Below the pieces are notes generated by a model that was not told the DNA's origin, ran no database searches, and saw only the letters and a program-made list of their open reading frames with translations. Shown here in pieces: positions 23,100 to 35,213 of a stretch of 64,000 bases of DNA (positions are counted from its first letter, which is position 1; every line of letters begins with the position of its first letter). The stretch is from Phragmites australis (taxonomy: Eukaryota; Streptophyta; Magnoliopsida; Poales; Poaceae), in NCBI RefSeq assembly GCF_958298935.1, contig NC_084928.1:17453501-17517500 (forward strand), read 5' to 3'. The position numbers and the translations under genes are program-made.

Positions 23100-23329
23100 T
23101 TTTATAGTCGAGACATCACTGCCGGCTCATATAATGAGCCGGCAGTAATAATGAGCCGGCAGTGATGCTCTTCTATCACTGCCGGTCGGTGGATTAAACC
23201 GGCAATGAAGATGGAGCAGGGCATCACTGCCGGCTCAAGCCAACAGCCAGCAGTGTTGCCCTCATAACTGCTGGCCCATTAGGAACCGGCAGTGATGGGC
23301 CGGTATATATAGGGGTTTATGTAGTAGTG
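23100..23329. repeat. CACTA-1 right terminal and subterminal repeats
   Basis: Repeated ATCACTGCCGGCTC / GAGCCGGCAGTGAT cores lead to the terminal TTTATGTAGTAGTG. This is the 5' (promoter) end of the element relative to TNP2. A TATATATA at 23304-23311 could be the promoter, but its orientation is ambiguous. Confidence 0.85.
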
Positions 23330-25361
23330 ACTTTTACACCTTGTCCAAGTTCTACTCATACTTCCTGATGTCTGAAACTCGCTTGGACCAACAAAATCAG
23401 GCCATCCAGATTGGATCAGCCGCCAATGTTGCCTCACGCCAATCAAGAGGCAGCTAGGGTGGAAGCTTCAGTGGTGGACAAGGGAGACATGACACTCAAG
23501 GTGGGTACGGTGGCTGCCAATGTGGAGAACATGGCTATGGCGGTTGTGGCCATGGGCCACAACAGAGCGGTCATGGTGGCAACAACTCCAAGGCAGGAAA
23601 GGAGGAGGTGGTCCTTAGATCATGTGTCAGGTGTGCGGCAAGGTAGGCCACACGACGCTCAAATGTTGCCACAGTTTCAATCACTCCTACCAAGCCGATG
23701 ACGACCGCGTGGCCAACTACACCAACACCTCTCCCTACAATGTCGACCCAAATTGCTATACCAACACTAGCACCACTGATCACATCACTAGCAAGCTTGA
23801 CAAACGGACTGTCCATAACCAGTACCACAGGCGTGATCAGGTGCACATAGCTAATGCTGCAGGTATGCTTATTATTCATATTGTTCACTCCTCAATTAAA
23901 ACCCCGATTCACAATTTATCTTTAAACAATGTTCTTTATGTCCCGAATGCCAACAAAAATCGCTTAACTGCTGACAGCAATGTTTTCTCGAATATCATCA
24001 AGCTCATCTACTCGGCCATCACACAAGAACAATGGCGTCGTCAGCTTGGTCATCTATCATCTCCCATATTCCGATATGTGTTGAATAACAATAATCTCCC
24101 ATGCTCCAGTGATTCCAGTAACATATCAGTTTGTGATTCGTGCCAACAAGCCAAAAGGTACCAATTGCCTTACACTACCTCGCATGAGAACTTATCTACT
24201 CCATGTATACAGTGCTGCCATTACATCTTCTGGGGTTTTCAATATTATGTAAGCTTTATTGATGACCTTAGTAAGTTTGTTTGGTTGTATGCTTTGAAGA
24301 GCAAGGTTGATGTCCTTCATATTTTTATACAATTCCTACTTGTTGAACAACGGCTTGATAAAAAGATCCTTTGCATGCATACCGATTGGGGAGGAGAATA
24401 GCAATCATTGCACTCATTTTTTAATCAAGTTGCCATTGCTCATTGTGTATTGTGTCCTCGTACACATAAACAAAATGGTGCAGCACTGGGCTAGCTCTTC
24501 TAGCTTTTTAGGGTGTTCCTCTTAAGTTTTGGGATGAAGCCTTTAGCACTTCCAATTATATTATTAATCATCTTCCCACAAAAGTCCTGAATAATTCCAC
24601 ACCCCTTGAGATGTTATTCAACATCATACCCGATTATTCCTTCCCTAAACATTTTTTATTGTATCCAAGCTTCAACGGGGAAGTTTTTCCCTTCGCTAAC
24701 TTGTCCTTTGTGGCACGACCTTGCATTCTTTCCAAAATAATTCTCCTTTCCATACCGGGTGATTCTCATGACCATATGACTAATCAAGCTAACCCTTATA
24801 ATCCTTCATTTGTTGTGTAGCCTGATCTTGTTTTGCAGCTGCCTGGTGCCCCTAACACCCATGATGTTGCACACACCGCGGATGCGCATGACATGCATGT
24901 CATAGTAGCCAGCACATCCGGCTCGAGTGCAAGCGCAACGCCTTCTGGTGGCCTCGTCAATAGGGTCCAATATAAGCCCACTAGGTCAGCTTTTGCTTCG
25001 CTCGCTCTTGATGGCACAAGACTGCCCTAGGGAGTGGGCACACCTGTCTAGCCAGCACCGTTGACGCATATTAGATGACCACATGGCTCTTAAATAATAT
25101 CTAGAAGTCATGCATCTTCACCGATGGCATGGTTTGCTATGGCTGCATTGCTATCCCCGAGCATGACTCTCTTGACTCGGCAATCACTGATCATCATTGG
25201 AAGGCTATAATGGACTAAGGATTCTAGGCACTACATCGCAATGGCACATGGGGTCTTGTCTTTCTCGTTCGTGGTCACAACATTATTGACTGTAAGTTGG
25301 TATACAAAGTTAAATACAAGATGGATGGCAATATCGATTGGTACTAGGCCTGTCTTGTTGC
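23330..25361 (+). pseudogene. Copia-1 gag-pol, middle part (gag end, protease, integrase, RT start)
   Basis: The gag frame resumes directly after CACTA-1 (ETRLDQQNQAIQIGSAANVA), then a Gly-rich region and a CCHC knuckle CQVCGKVGHTTLKC (about 23625-23666). The protease region has TNTSTTDHIT where DTGATDHIT is usual, so the catalytic Asp and Gly are lost. The GAG-pre-integrase motif WRRQLGHLSS, CDSCQQAK and an integrase core (SFIDDLSKFVWLYALKSK, then HTDWGGE) follow. RT begins near 25180 (HWKAIMD, NGTWGLV, KVKYKMDGNIDWY) and stops at 25361 inside the ...LVA|KG... motif. There Gypsy-B inserted; the frame continues at 47059. Several stops are present. Confidence 0.85.
25357..25361. other. Left target-site duplication of Gypsy-B (GTTGC)
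   Basis: Identical to 47054-47058. It lies within the Copia-1 RT codons for VA of LVAKG. Confidence 0.9.
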
Positions 25362-28300
25362 TGTCACACCCGGTATTAAAAAGGGACAAAACCAGATTGC
25401 AAACCACAAGTCTTGTTGCTCACGGTCTATCTATTTTGTTCCATATATGCAGCAACTTCATCAGTGTATCACACACAGTGCCATTATTACAACGTTTAAC
25501 TTAAACAAAATAGATAGACCTCAAAGTCTTTAACTAAAGCACAAAAACTAAACTTAGCAAAGCTCTCATCTTCCACATGCAATTGACCGGGGGATCCACC
25601 AGCCTAGCAATCTTCGTCTTCATCGATGTAGAAGTCTGGCTCTCCTTCAATGTCTCCATTGTCTATGCAGTGGTTTGATGCACATTTGGATGGAAATAGC
25701 AAGTGCGAGTATATATTGTACTTCATAAGTATGGGAAATATAAGACATGCAAGCTTGATTAAAGGAATATGCTATAACAGGCAAATTTGCATAATACCAA
25801 CTATGCTATCACAAAAGAGTTATAAAAGTATCCTATTTAACTATGTGATTCATCACTAGACTTCCAACTTCTAGGAATATCTCTACTTATTTCCCAACCA
25901 CCTGAAATCCACATCAAGTCCCCAAACCAACCAACTTGATACCCATCACAGGTAACAAAGAACAATCCACTAACATTTACCCTTAACAAGTAACTAACCA
26001 AAACAACTAAACCAAACCAACTAATCATATGAGGATCAAGTCTCTCATGACCGTGAGCATGACTGATATATCAGATTTTACACTCTGCAGAGGTTGTCCA
26101 GCTTTCCCCACGAGTCGTGATTTCCTTGTTACCGTGTTGCACAAACACTTGACACATGTCAGTGGTGTGTCGCCCGGAGAACACTACAAGGCTTTTACAA
26201 AGTATCCTCCTAATAAAAATAAGTCCGCTAAGGTTTCACCGCCATCAAAGTGGGGTCACACCACTTAGAAGCCCGACTCATAAGCCCCCTCATGCGCCTT
26301 GTAGCTCTGGAAAGAATCACTCTTCCCATCGATTACACCACCAGTGGCTCATTCTATGTTGAGGATTCGCTAATTACTAAACCAGGCCGTACCCATATAA
26401 GCCTTGTGGATGGACGATAATTTTAGGTTGTCACTCCACGAACCAGTACTTAGGACACTGACCAAACACTACCACCCACCAATGTGTTTCACACACTTGT
26501 GCCTCACGCACCATCATTAACCAACCTTCCGCTCGATATCCCTAAGTTCCATGTTGCTACGACAATTACCATAATTCTCATCTCATCGTTGTATAGTTTA
26601 TTAGTCATGTTTAACTGACAACCCATCCATACCTTTGTGCAAAGCTAAGCGTAAACTACCCATAAACCACTATTAACAGCTAAGTCGGCAAGGATAATAT
26701 GGATCAGGGTACTAAAAGTAAATAGGATACAGTATTAATAGCATGCATGTTTGAAATAAAGAATGCATTTGAAAAACTGGGATCAAAATGTTCAAGGACA
26801 CCTGCATCTACCAACTTGCTGCTCAGACTCTTCAAATACTTGGTCCTGTAGATTCTCGAACTGCTCATCGTCCGCTCTCGAAACACACCGGAAAAGCACA
26901 CACAAAACTATCTAAGAACAGTAAATCAAATAATAGCTAACATCTATGAAAATGGTACTAAAAGATAGTACACGCCGCTACGAACATGTGAGCGCAAGAA
27001 TCACCTAAATCGGAGCTGGGACGACAAAGTTAGGCTAAAAATAAGTTTTGGATTAAATCTAAAAAAAGAATTAAACAGAAGTTTAGGGGCCTTTTGTTAA
27101 AAATAGAGGAACCTAATTGTAATTAAGGAAAAGTTTAGTGTCTAAACTATAAAAATACAGGGGCTTTTTGTAAATCTAGAAAAGTCTAGGGGCATTATTG
27201 CTAAATTGACCTTTTTTCCAAATTAAAACAAATAGGAATAATGACTGGATAATGGGCTTGATGACGTGGCTAACATGTCGGCGGTTTTGCTTGCGAGGCC
27301 AATGAGGTGGACGATGAGGTGGCTCTGAGGCTGACTAGGATTATGAGAGTGCCATGTGTCAACACACGGTTGGTCCGACGAAGGGGTAAGCTACATCTAA
27401 TCTAAGCTGTCGGTGCGGGATCCGAAGGACGAGGGAGATGGGGAGGCTTGACCAACGTGACAGGGGCGATCGGCAGCGGCGGAGTTACGGGTGTGACAGC
27501 AAGCTCGCCGGAATCGAGCTTTGGCTCACTGGCGGCGACGGCAAGCGGCAGAAAAGAACAAGGAAAGGAAGGTGGCAGAAAGTGCTGGCGGTGAGAAGGG
27601 TGATAGAGATCGTTGGGTCCTTGTCGGCGATGATGTTTCGGCGACGAAGAGGTGACAAGAAGAGGCGAGATCCACTCCTTGAGTGCTTGCAGTGCCGGAG
27701 GTGCGCTCGGGTGTGGCAATGGGCGGTTAGAATGGCAGGCGACAAGCTCGCCCGAGCGGCTTCAATGGCGGGTGGTGACGGGAGGCTCGGTGAAGGCGAA
27801 ATAGATCGAAACAAAGGGGGGCATGTCTTTATATAGGCGGGGAAAGAGAAAGACGCGGAGAGCAACTCGGATTCGGCGTGTTCGGTTGAAATTTGAGCTC
27901 AGGGAGGGTGGCGGCGCTCACTTTTGACGCGGACTCGGCGGAGGTGTCCAGCTCAGGGATGAATCCGACGCGCAAGGCCCACGTGTTGGCAACGTTGGGG
28001 AGGAGACAGCTTTCACCGGGGTGCCAACAGAGAGGCGGGCGCAACGGTGGCTGGGTCGAGGTCTTCGGTCGGCCCAGGAGGGCCACGGAGGTGAGGGGAG
28101 GGAGCATGGGCTCGGCCCGAAGAGAGAAAGGAAGGATGGGCTGCCTGAAAAATGAAGAAAAAGAGAAAGGGGGAAGTTTAGGCCCAAGGAAGAGAAAAGG
28201 GATTTTCTTTTTACGAATCATTTTTAGACTTTTCAAAAATTCAAACGGCGCGCCTCGAGGTTTTCAAAAATTATTTTCCACACAATAAAAACCCTAATGC

Positions 28301-28457
28301 ATCTATTCTCAACATGAATGCAACACAAAAATATAACCTAGGGAAAAATTCAATTTATTTTAGAAAATAGGTTTTAACCTATTCTATTTATTTCAAACCT
28401 TAATTAAATTCTAGCAAAATTTTAGGGAATTAGAAAATTAAAAACCAGGGTGTTACA
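25362..28457 (-). repeat. Gypsy-B left LTR (3' LTR in element orientation)
   Basis: It starts TGTCACACCCGG and ends AGGGTGTTACA. The partner is 41620-43693 plus 46024-47053; both are close to 3.1 kb. Relative to the partner it lacks about 35 bp near 27555. Open frames inside (27.4-28.3 kb) are chance frames in GC-rich LTR sequence. Confidence 0.92.
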
Positions 28458-28467
28458 AACCTACTCT

Positions 28468-29388
28468 TGATGAGGTTACCATGCCTATTGCACAGCAGGG
28501 ACCAATGACTTGGGCTTGAGCACGCCGAATCAATTATCACGTAAAGTCGTTCCTTGCTGTCCAAACAAGTTCCTCTCCGAATGGGGTACTACTAAAGCCT
28601 TGTGATGATTTTCTTATGCTTAGAAATTTGGGAGACGAACCAGCTGGACACAAGAGTAACCAAGGTAACCATCAGGTGGATGCTGGTGTAAACAAGAAGA
28701 TGATCAGATCAAACATCCAGACTGCACGTTCGGACCTCCAGGTAGCACCATTTTGATTTGTCCATAATTCTCTGCTCCGGAAGGTGATTGGGGCCAAAGA
28801 GTACTTGTTGGAAAGATCTCGTCATCTACTTTCATATGGATCCAACACCAGCATCAGATTCCATCAGAGCTGCTCAGAATCGGTGAAAGAACATTTGGAC
28901 CTCCAGCCATGAGCCTTGGTTCTTGTATCCCGTACAGCCCACTAGGGACCCATTCTAAGTTAGGGTTTCTTCTCCCCACGCCTCCTGGCTGCCTTCTATG
29001 TATAAATAGCACCAGCAGCTGCCAGGAACAAGGTTGGGTTTTGTTTAGATGCAAGATAGCTTCAGCTTCTTCCTTGTAAACGTGTGTGTCGGCTAGACCA
29101 CCTGTTTTACTCGATTCAGAACCCCAACTTCGTGTGTATCGGTTTCAACCTTGGCAAGGTCTGTGCACTGTTTGCTTGTCAACTTGTTCTTGCTTGTTCT
29201 TCGATTTGCTAGCAGATTCAAGGTTGTTCTTGCAACGGCAAGAACAGCAACAAATCGGAGTTGGTGTAACTATCGCTAAGGCGCAGCGCCCCTGTTGGTC
29301 GTTGTAGTTGGGCAGCACAACGTCGAATCCACCCCAAATCGGGTTATCCCCTCTCATCGAAAGGTCAGGACCAGCCCCTGCCTTATCA
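28468..29388 (+). repeat. Gypsy-C 5' LTR
   Basis: It matches 35069-35905 throughout, but keeps ~100 bp (28971-29070) deleted from the 3' copy. It starts TGATGAGGTTACC, shortened relative to TGATGAGGACATCCC of the 3' LTR. Confidence 0.88.
29001..29008 (+). promoter_or_regulatory. Candidate TATA box of the Gypsy-C 5' LTR
   Basis: TATAAATA in the context TATGTATAAATAGCACC. It lies in the segment missing from the 3' LTR. Confidence 0.6.
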
Positions 29389-29390
29389 TG

Positions 29391-29402
29391 TGGTAATTAG
29401 AG
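29391..29402 (+). other. Primer-binding site of Gypsy-C (degenerate)
   Basis: TGGTAATTAGAG directly after the LTR corresponds to TGGTATCAGAGC with changes. Confidence 0.5.
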
Positions 29403-30413
29403 CAAGGTTAATCGATGAGAGTTTTATCCATTATTTACTTTAACTACAGTCCAAAAATCTCAAAAATAGGTTAGAACTGAAATCCCGAAAACAAATTTAA
29501 GCCATTGCTGTTCTGCTTAGTTCTTGCTTGTTGAGTTTCGGTTGCATCGATTGGTCGAGTTGCTGGTTCTTAGTGTCTAATCCATTAGAGTTTCAAGTTC
29601 TGCTCACATTTTGGTCACCATCGTTACCACCAGATCCACCTTCAACACCACCACCAGAACCGCCGTCATCTTTTCCCCCATATACACCTCCGCTGCCACC
29701 GCAAACACCTATTTGTTCTTAGTATTTCAGATCGGTCCGAACAGCCACCCAAATAGCAGATCCATTGGGCTACTCTTTTGGTTGTTCTAACTTGTGGACA
29801 GGTCCAAACATACCAAGACACCGAACCAAACACTCCTTCTTTGTTCAGAACTGAGTATTCTTACTTTCGAGAGAGAGAGAAAAAAAAGTGTATGTATGTA
29901 ATGACTTTCTGAAATCCTTGTGAAAAGTTTTCAGATTTGAGCTAGTTGTGCAAAAACAAAAAAAAAGAAAGAAAAAATTTCAGAAAAAAAGAGAAAAGGA
30001 AAAGAAAAGAAAGAAGGGGTTCTTGCTGCTATTTTCCTTGTACTCCTTGGTTACTTTTATGTGTGACAACGCTTGTGTTCAGGTTCGCATCTCTAGCACA
30101 GGTTAGCCTAGGACCAGCACGGTACCATCATTGAACATTTATTCAATTTGCATCGACTAACGTGGTTCCAGCTGTAACTTGAATTTTCTTGCAGCCACCT
30201 ATAGCTCCACAAATTTATCTACAACATCAAAGGTTTGTGCTTGCTGTCACCTTTTTGTTGTTGTTCTTGCCGGCTGCCAACACCATCTGCAAAAGTGTGG
30301 TAAGAACATGTAAGGACTTGGTTGTACTAGTCTGAGGGAGAGATGGAGTGATGTCACCTATTCCACTAGTTGATAGGCTTAATTTCTTGTGAATTCCTTG
30401 CTGCATACTAACC
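29403..30413 (+). other. Untranslated leader of Gypsy-C
   Basis: No coding. It contains a CCACC-rich stretch (29625-29705), a GA run with poly-A (29870-29888) and a long purine tract (29954-30018), paralleling the Gypsy-A leader. Confidence 0.5.
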
Positions 30414-31848
30414 ATGTCAGGAGATGCAGATGATACATCTCAACATTCACCGTGTCGAGAGGCATCATACAACACTTTGAACGCCAAGTGAGGGTGCATG
30501 CTAAACACCTTGATGAGGATGTTCGGGTCACCAATGAACGCCTTGGCCAATTGGAGATGGCTCAGATTGACACCAACACCAAGCTGGCCTCGTTGGAGAG
30601 CTCTCTTGGGGCTGTTAACATTTCTCTTGCAGGTATCATGGATCGATTGGAGAGGATGGACCAAAATGGTCGTGATGGTCCGGGACCACGCAACAGCAAC
30701 AACCACAACACCGTGGGCAGCGTCGCGGGTGAGGATGACATAGAATATTCTACGGACACTGAGCTTGATGAAGAGGTAAATGGTAATCAACGCAAGCAAC
30801 AACGCCGCAACCGCCATGGTATAGGTGCTCACCCACCACGATGAGAAGTACGTGATGATGACTCTTTCGGCAAGATCAAGTTTACCATACCCTCTTTTGA
30901 TGGAAAGTATAATCCTGACACATACCTCACATGGGAAGTAGCTATTGATCAAAAATTTACTTGCCATGAATTTCCTGAGTAGAAACATGTTAGTGCTGCC
31001 ACTAGTGAGTTTACTGATTTCGCTTCTGTTTGGTGGAGTGAGTACAATCGTAAGAACCCAAATAATATTCCACAAACTTGGGAAGCCTTGAAACGAGTCA
31101 TGCGAGCTAGATTTGTTCCTTCATATCATGCACGTGATTTATTACATAAATTGCAGCTACTAAGACAAGACACTAAATCTGTAGAAGAGTATTATCAAGA
31201 GCTGCAAATGGGCATGCTTCGTTGTGGTTTAGAGGAGAATGAGGACGCAGCTATGGCCAGATTTATGGGTGGGCTAAACCAGGAGATTCAGGACACTTTA
31301 GCTTATAAAGAATATAATTCAGTCACTCATTTGTTTCATCTTGCTTGCAACGCTGAAAGAGAAGTACAGGGATGACGAGCTAGCATGAGAACTAACATTC
31401 ATGCAGGTCGTGCTAGATCTTGGACGCCTTCCATTGCTGCTGCAACATCAACCCGAGCAGCTGCACCATCCTCCTCGAGCAGCAAGCCGCATCCCTCCGT
31501 ATAAAATTCTGCACCATGTCCAACTGAACCAACAAGAGGGGCAGCAGGCATGCCTGCTAAGGGTTCGTCCTCAGTGGCATCATCGGGACGCACAAGGGAC
31601 ATTCAGTGCCTATGCTGCAAGAGCTATGGTCATGTGTGCAAGGACTGCCCAAGCACACGTGTTCTGGTCATGCGAGCGGATGGTGGGTATTCCTCTATGA
31701 GTGATTTAGATGAAGAAACATATGCTTTGCTTGCAGCTAACAATGCAGGGGAAGATGATGTGCACCACCAAGATGTAGAGCACATTGGGGCCGAAGATGC
31801 AGAGCACTATGAAAGCCTTGTAGTGCAGTGAGTGCTAAGCGCACAAAT
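30414..31848 (+). pseudogene. Gypsy-C gag
   Basis: The ATG at 30414 (ACCATGTCAGG) starts MSGDADDTSQHS. After about 20 codons the frame shifts to the coiled-coil-like N-domain (30452-30844; LGQLEMAQIDTN). The retrotransposon gag core follows in another frame (30880-31374): SFDGKYNPDTYLTWE, ATSEFTDFASVWWSEYN, SVEEYYQELQMGMLRCG, MGGLNQEIQD. A CCHC knuckle CLCCKSYGHVCKDC lies near 31609-31650 in the same frame, after stops at about 31374 and 31502. An acidic spacer (EETYALLAANNAGEDD) ends at a stop near 31830. Gag forms the particle and the knuckle binds RNA. Confidence 0.85.
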
Positions 31849-33790
31849 GGAGAGGGCTGAACAAAATCAGCGACACACCTTGTTCCAGACCATGTGTGTG
31901 ATCCAGGAGCGTTCTTGCCGCATGATCATTGATGGAGGGAGCTGCAACAAATTGGCAAGTGCTAAAATGGTGGAGAAGCTTGCATTGGACACACGGGCAC
32001 ACCCGCAGCCTTACTACATTTGGTGGCTCAACAGCAGTGGCAAGGTGAAGGTAAAACGGTTAGTAAGAGTTAACTTTGCCATCGGTTCTAATCATGGTTA
32101 TATTGACTGTGATGTTGTGCCTATGCAAGTATGCTTTATGTTGTTAGGTAGATCATGGCAACATGATAAAGATTCCTTGCATTTTGGCAAATCAAATCAG
32201 TACTCATTTGTGCATAATGGCAAGAAACTTGTGTTGCATCCTATGTCGCCTGAGGCCTTTTGAAAGATGAAATTGCTAGAGCTAGCAAACTGAAAAATCT
32301 TGAGCATGCTAAGAGTGAAAATCAGATTGTGGCAACTGAACTTGAGAAACATAAAAAGAAAAACACCAAATTTGTTCATGGTAATAAGAATGAGATTAAG
32401 CTGAAAGGATCTTGTTTCATTGCTACTAAATCTGATTTGGAGGAAATTGATGCTAGCACTATTGTTTGCTATACTTTGGTGTGCAAAGAAACATTGTTTC
32501 CACTCGACGATATCTCTACTTCTTTGCCTCCTACTGTCACTAACCTTTTTGCAAGAGTACGCTGATGTTTTTCCAAAGGAGGTGCCACCGGGGCTGCCAC
32601 CAATTTGAGGGATTCAGCACCAGATTGACCTCATTCCTGGGGTATCCTTGCCCAATCATGCGCCATACAGGACTAACCCAGAAGAAACTAAAGAGATTCA
32701 GCGCCAAATGCAAAAATTGCTTGACAAAGGTTATGTGCATGAGTCTCTTAGCCCCTGTGTTGTTCCCGGGCTTTTAGTTCCTAAGAAAGATGTATCCTGG
32801 CGCATGTGTGTAGATTGCCGAGCAATTAATAACATTACAATAAGATATCGTCACCCTATCCTTAGGCTAGATGATATGCTTGATGAAATAAGTGGATCAA
32901 TTGTGTTCTCTAAAATTGATTTGCGTAGTGGTTACCACCAGATTCGCATGAAGTTAGGAGATGAATGGAAAACAACGTTTAAAACTAAATTCGGTCTATA
33001 TGAGTGGTTAGTCATGCCTTTTGGTCTCACTAATGCACCCAACACTTTCATGAGATTAATGAATGAAGTTTACGCGCCTTCATTAGTAGATTTGTGGTGG
33101 TATATTTTGATGATATTATCATATATAGCAGATCACTAGAGGAACATCTTGATCATTAGCGTGCTGTTTTTGATGCTCTACGTGATGCACGTTTGTTTGG
33201 TAACCTTCAGAAGTGCACCTTTTGCATGGATCGAGTCTCTTTTCTTGGTTATGTTGTGACCCCGTAGGGAACTGAAGTTGATCAAGCCAAAGTTGAAGCC
33301 ATACACAGTTGGCTGGTTCACACAAGTGAGATGCTTTCTCGGACTTGCTGGATTCTACCGCCGCTTTGTGAAGGATTTCAGCACCATTGCAGCCCCATTG
33401 CACGAACTCACCAAGAATGGTGTGCAATTCACTTGGGCTGCAGCACACAAGAATGCCTTCAACATGTTGAAAGATAAGTTAACACATGCACCTTTGCTCC
33501 AACTTCCTGATTTCAATAAATTTTTTGAGCTTGAATGTGATGCTATGAACCATTCTACTTATGATAAGGAATTGTTTGCTCTAGTTCGAACTTTGGAAAC
33601 ATGGTAGCATTATTTATGGCCCAAAGAGTTTGTTATACATTCTGATCATGAGTCTTTGAAACACATCCGAAGTCAAGCAAAACTGAACCGTATATATTGG
33701 GTTGAATTTATTGAGTCTTTTCCCTATGTCATCAAACACAAAAAAGGGAAGGAAAATGTCATTGCTGATGCTTTGTCTACACGTTACACC
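31832..33790 (+). pseudogene. Gypsy-C protease, reverse transcriptase and RNase H
   Basis: The protease keeps CRMIIDGGSCNKLAS (about 31917), with DGG in place of DTG/DSG. After a frameshift near 32262 and a spacer, RT begins around 32640 ([60 protein letters not shown]). A shift near 33085 moves the catalytic YFDDII motif (about 33103-33120) to another frame. The connection domain resumes at 33278 (CFLGLAGFYRRFVKDF). RNase H has lost some 30 residues, joining ELECDA to MNHSTYDKELFAL, which removes part of the active site. A stop at 33605-33607 precedes a [15 protein letters not shown] end. Confidence 0.85.
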
Positions 33791-35213
33791 ATGCTTTCAC
33801 AACTTGACTTCAAAATATTTGGTTTGGAAACAATTAAAGAACAATATGCATATGATGATGATTTCAAAGATGTTTTGCTGAATTGCAAGGAGGGTAAAAC
33901 ATGGAACAAATTCGTCCTCACTGACGGGTTTGTGTTTAGGGCTAACAAGCTATGCATTCCTGCTTGCTCCGTGCGTATGTTATCGTTGCAGGAAGTGCAT
34001 GGAGGAGGGTTGATGGGACACTTTGGTGTGAAGAAAACGGAGGGCATCCTTGCTGGTCATTTTTTTTGGCCCAAGATGAGGAGAGACGTGGAGAGGTTTG
34101 TTGCTTGCTGCACAACATATCAAAAAGCTAGTCACGCCTTAATCCTCACGGTTTGTACATGCCTCTACCTGTTCCTAGTACATCATGGGAGGATGTTTCT
34201 ATAGACTTTGTTCTAGGACTGCCTAGAATAAAGAAGGGGAGGGATAGTGTCTTTGTTGCTGTGGACAGATTTTCTAAGATGACACACTTCATACCATGTC
34301 ATAAGAGTGATGATAATACACATGATGCTGATTTGTTCTTTCGGGAGATTGTTCGTTTGCATGGTGTGCCAAATACCATTGTTTCTAATCATGATGCAAA
34401 ATTTCTTAGTCATTTTCGGAGAACTTTGTGGGCTAAGTTGGGGACTAAGCTTTTATTTTCCACTACTTGTTGTCCCTAAATTGATGGGCAAACCGAGATT
34501 GTGAATAGAACTTTGTCTACCATGCTTAGGCCTATTTTGAAAACGAATATAAAAATGTGGGAAGAGTGCTTGCCTCATGTTGAGTTTGCTTATAATCGTT
34601 CACAGCATTCTACTACTAAGAAATGCCCTTTTGAGTTTGTTTATGGGTTTGTGCCTCATGGTCCTATTGATCTTTTGCCTCTTCCAACCTCGGAGAGGGT
34701 GAATTTTGATGCTAAACAACGTGCTGAATTAATGATAAAACTACATGAAACCACTAGAAAGAGTGCATGAATGATAAGTATAAACTTGCTAGTAGCAAAG
34801 GAAAGAAACATGTCACTTTTGAACCGGGTGATTTGGTTTGGATGCATTTGAGAAAGGATAAGTTCCCTAATTTAAGAAAGTCTAAGTTGCTTCCTAGAGC
34901 TGATGGACCATTCAAAGTGCTAGAAAGGATTAATGAAAATGCATACAAGCTTGAGCTGCTTGTAGATTTTGGGGTTAGCCCCACCTTTAACATTGTAGAT
35001 TTAAAGCCATACATGGGAGAAGAGGATGAACTTGAGTTGAGGACGACTCCAATGCAAGAAGGGGAGGATGATGAGGACATCCCTTCCATTGATGCAACCA
35101 TGCCTATTGCACAGCAGGGACCAATGATTCAAGCTCGAGTACGCCAAATCAATTATCAGGTAAAGTCGTTCCTTGCTGTCCAAACAAGTCCTCTCCGAAC
35201 GGGGTACTACTAA
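33791..35213 (+). pseudogene. Gypsy-C integrase, running into the 3' LTR
   Basis: The N-terminal zinc domain has [15 protein letters not shown] and [13 protein letters not shown], where the second Cys is Tyr. After a frameshift near 34150 the core domain reads [17 protein letters not shown], then [17 protein letters not shown] in place of SDRDxKF. A stop replaces the position before DGQTEIVN (about 34480). The C-terminal domain (34767-35213) has HVTFEPGDLVWMHLRKDKFP, LLPRADGPFKVLERI and an acidic tail GEEDELELRTTPMQEGEDDE. It ends at the TAA 35211-35213, well inside the 3' LTR that starts at 35069. Confidence 0.85.

Larger units (their letters stand above)
11665..23329 (-). mobile_element. 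CACTA-1: large CACTA (En/Spm) transposon inserted in Copia-1 gag
   Basis: Ends are CACTACTGCAGAAATCCC (left) and, on the other strand, CACTACATAAACCCC-type sequence with a TAC insertion (right). The flanking 3-bp target duplication is a perfect ACT (11662-11664 and 23330-23332). At 11,665 bp it carries a TNP2-type transposase and a second gene, both on the minus strand, so its transcriptional start lies at the 23.3 kb side. Subterminal repeats with the core CACTGCCGGCTC are dense at both ends and also form an internal block at 18120-18290. The transposase has stops and frameshifts, so it is probably no longer autonomous. Confidence 0.92.

Noticed and set aside
27402..28288. Several 90-135 codon frames on both strands
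   Set aside because: They lie wholly within the Gypsy-B LTR, recur imperfectly in the other LTR (46.05-46.91 kb) with changed frames, and show low-complexity Pro/Arg composition.
29625..29705. Proline-rich open frame (29528-29722)
   Set aside because: Located in the untranslated leader of Gypsy-C, short, and explained by a CCACC-rich tract.
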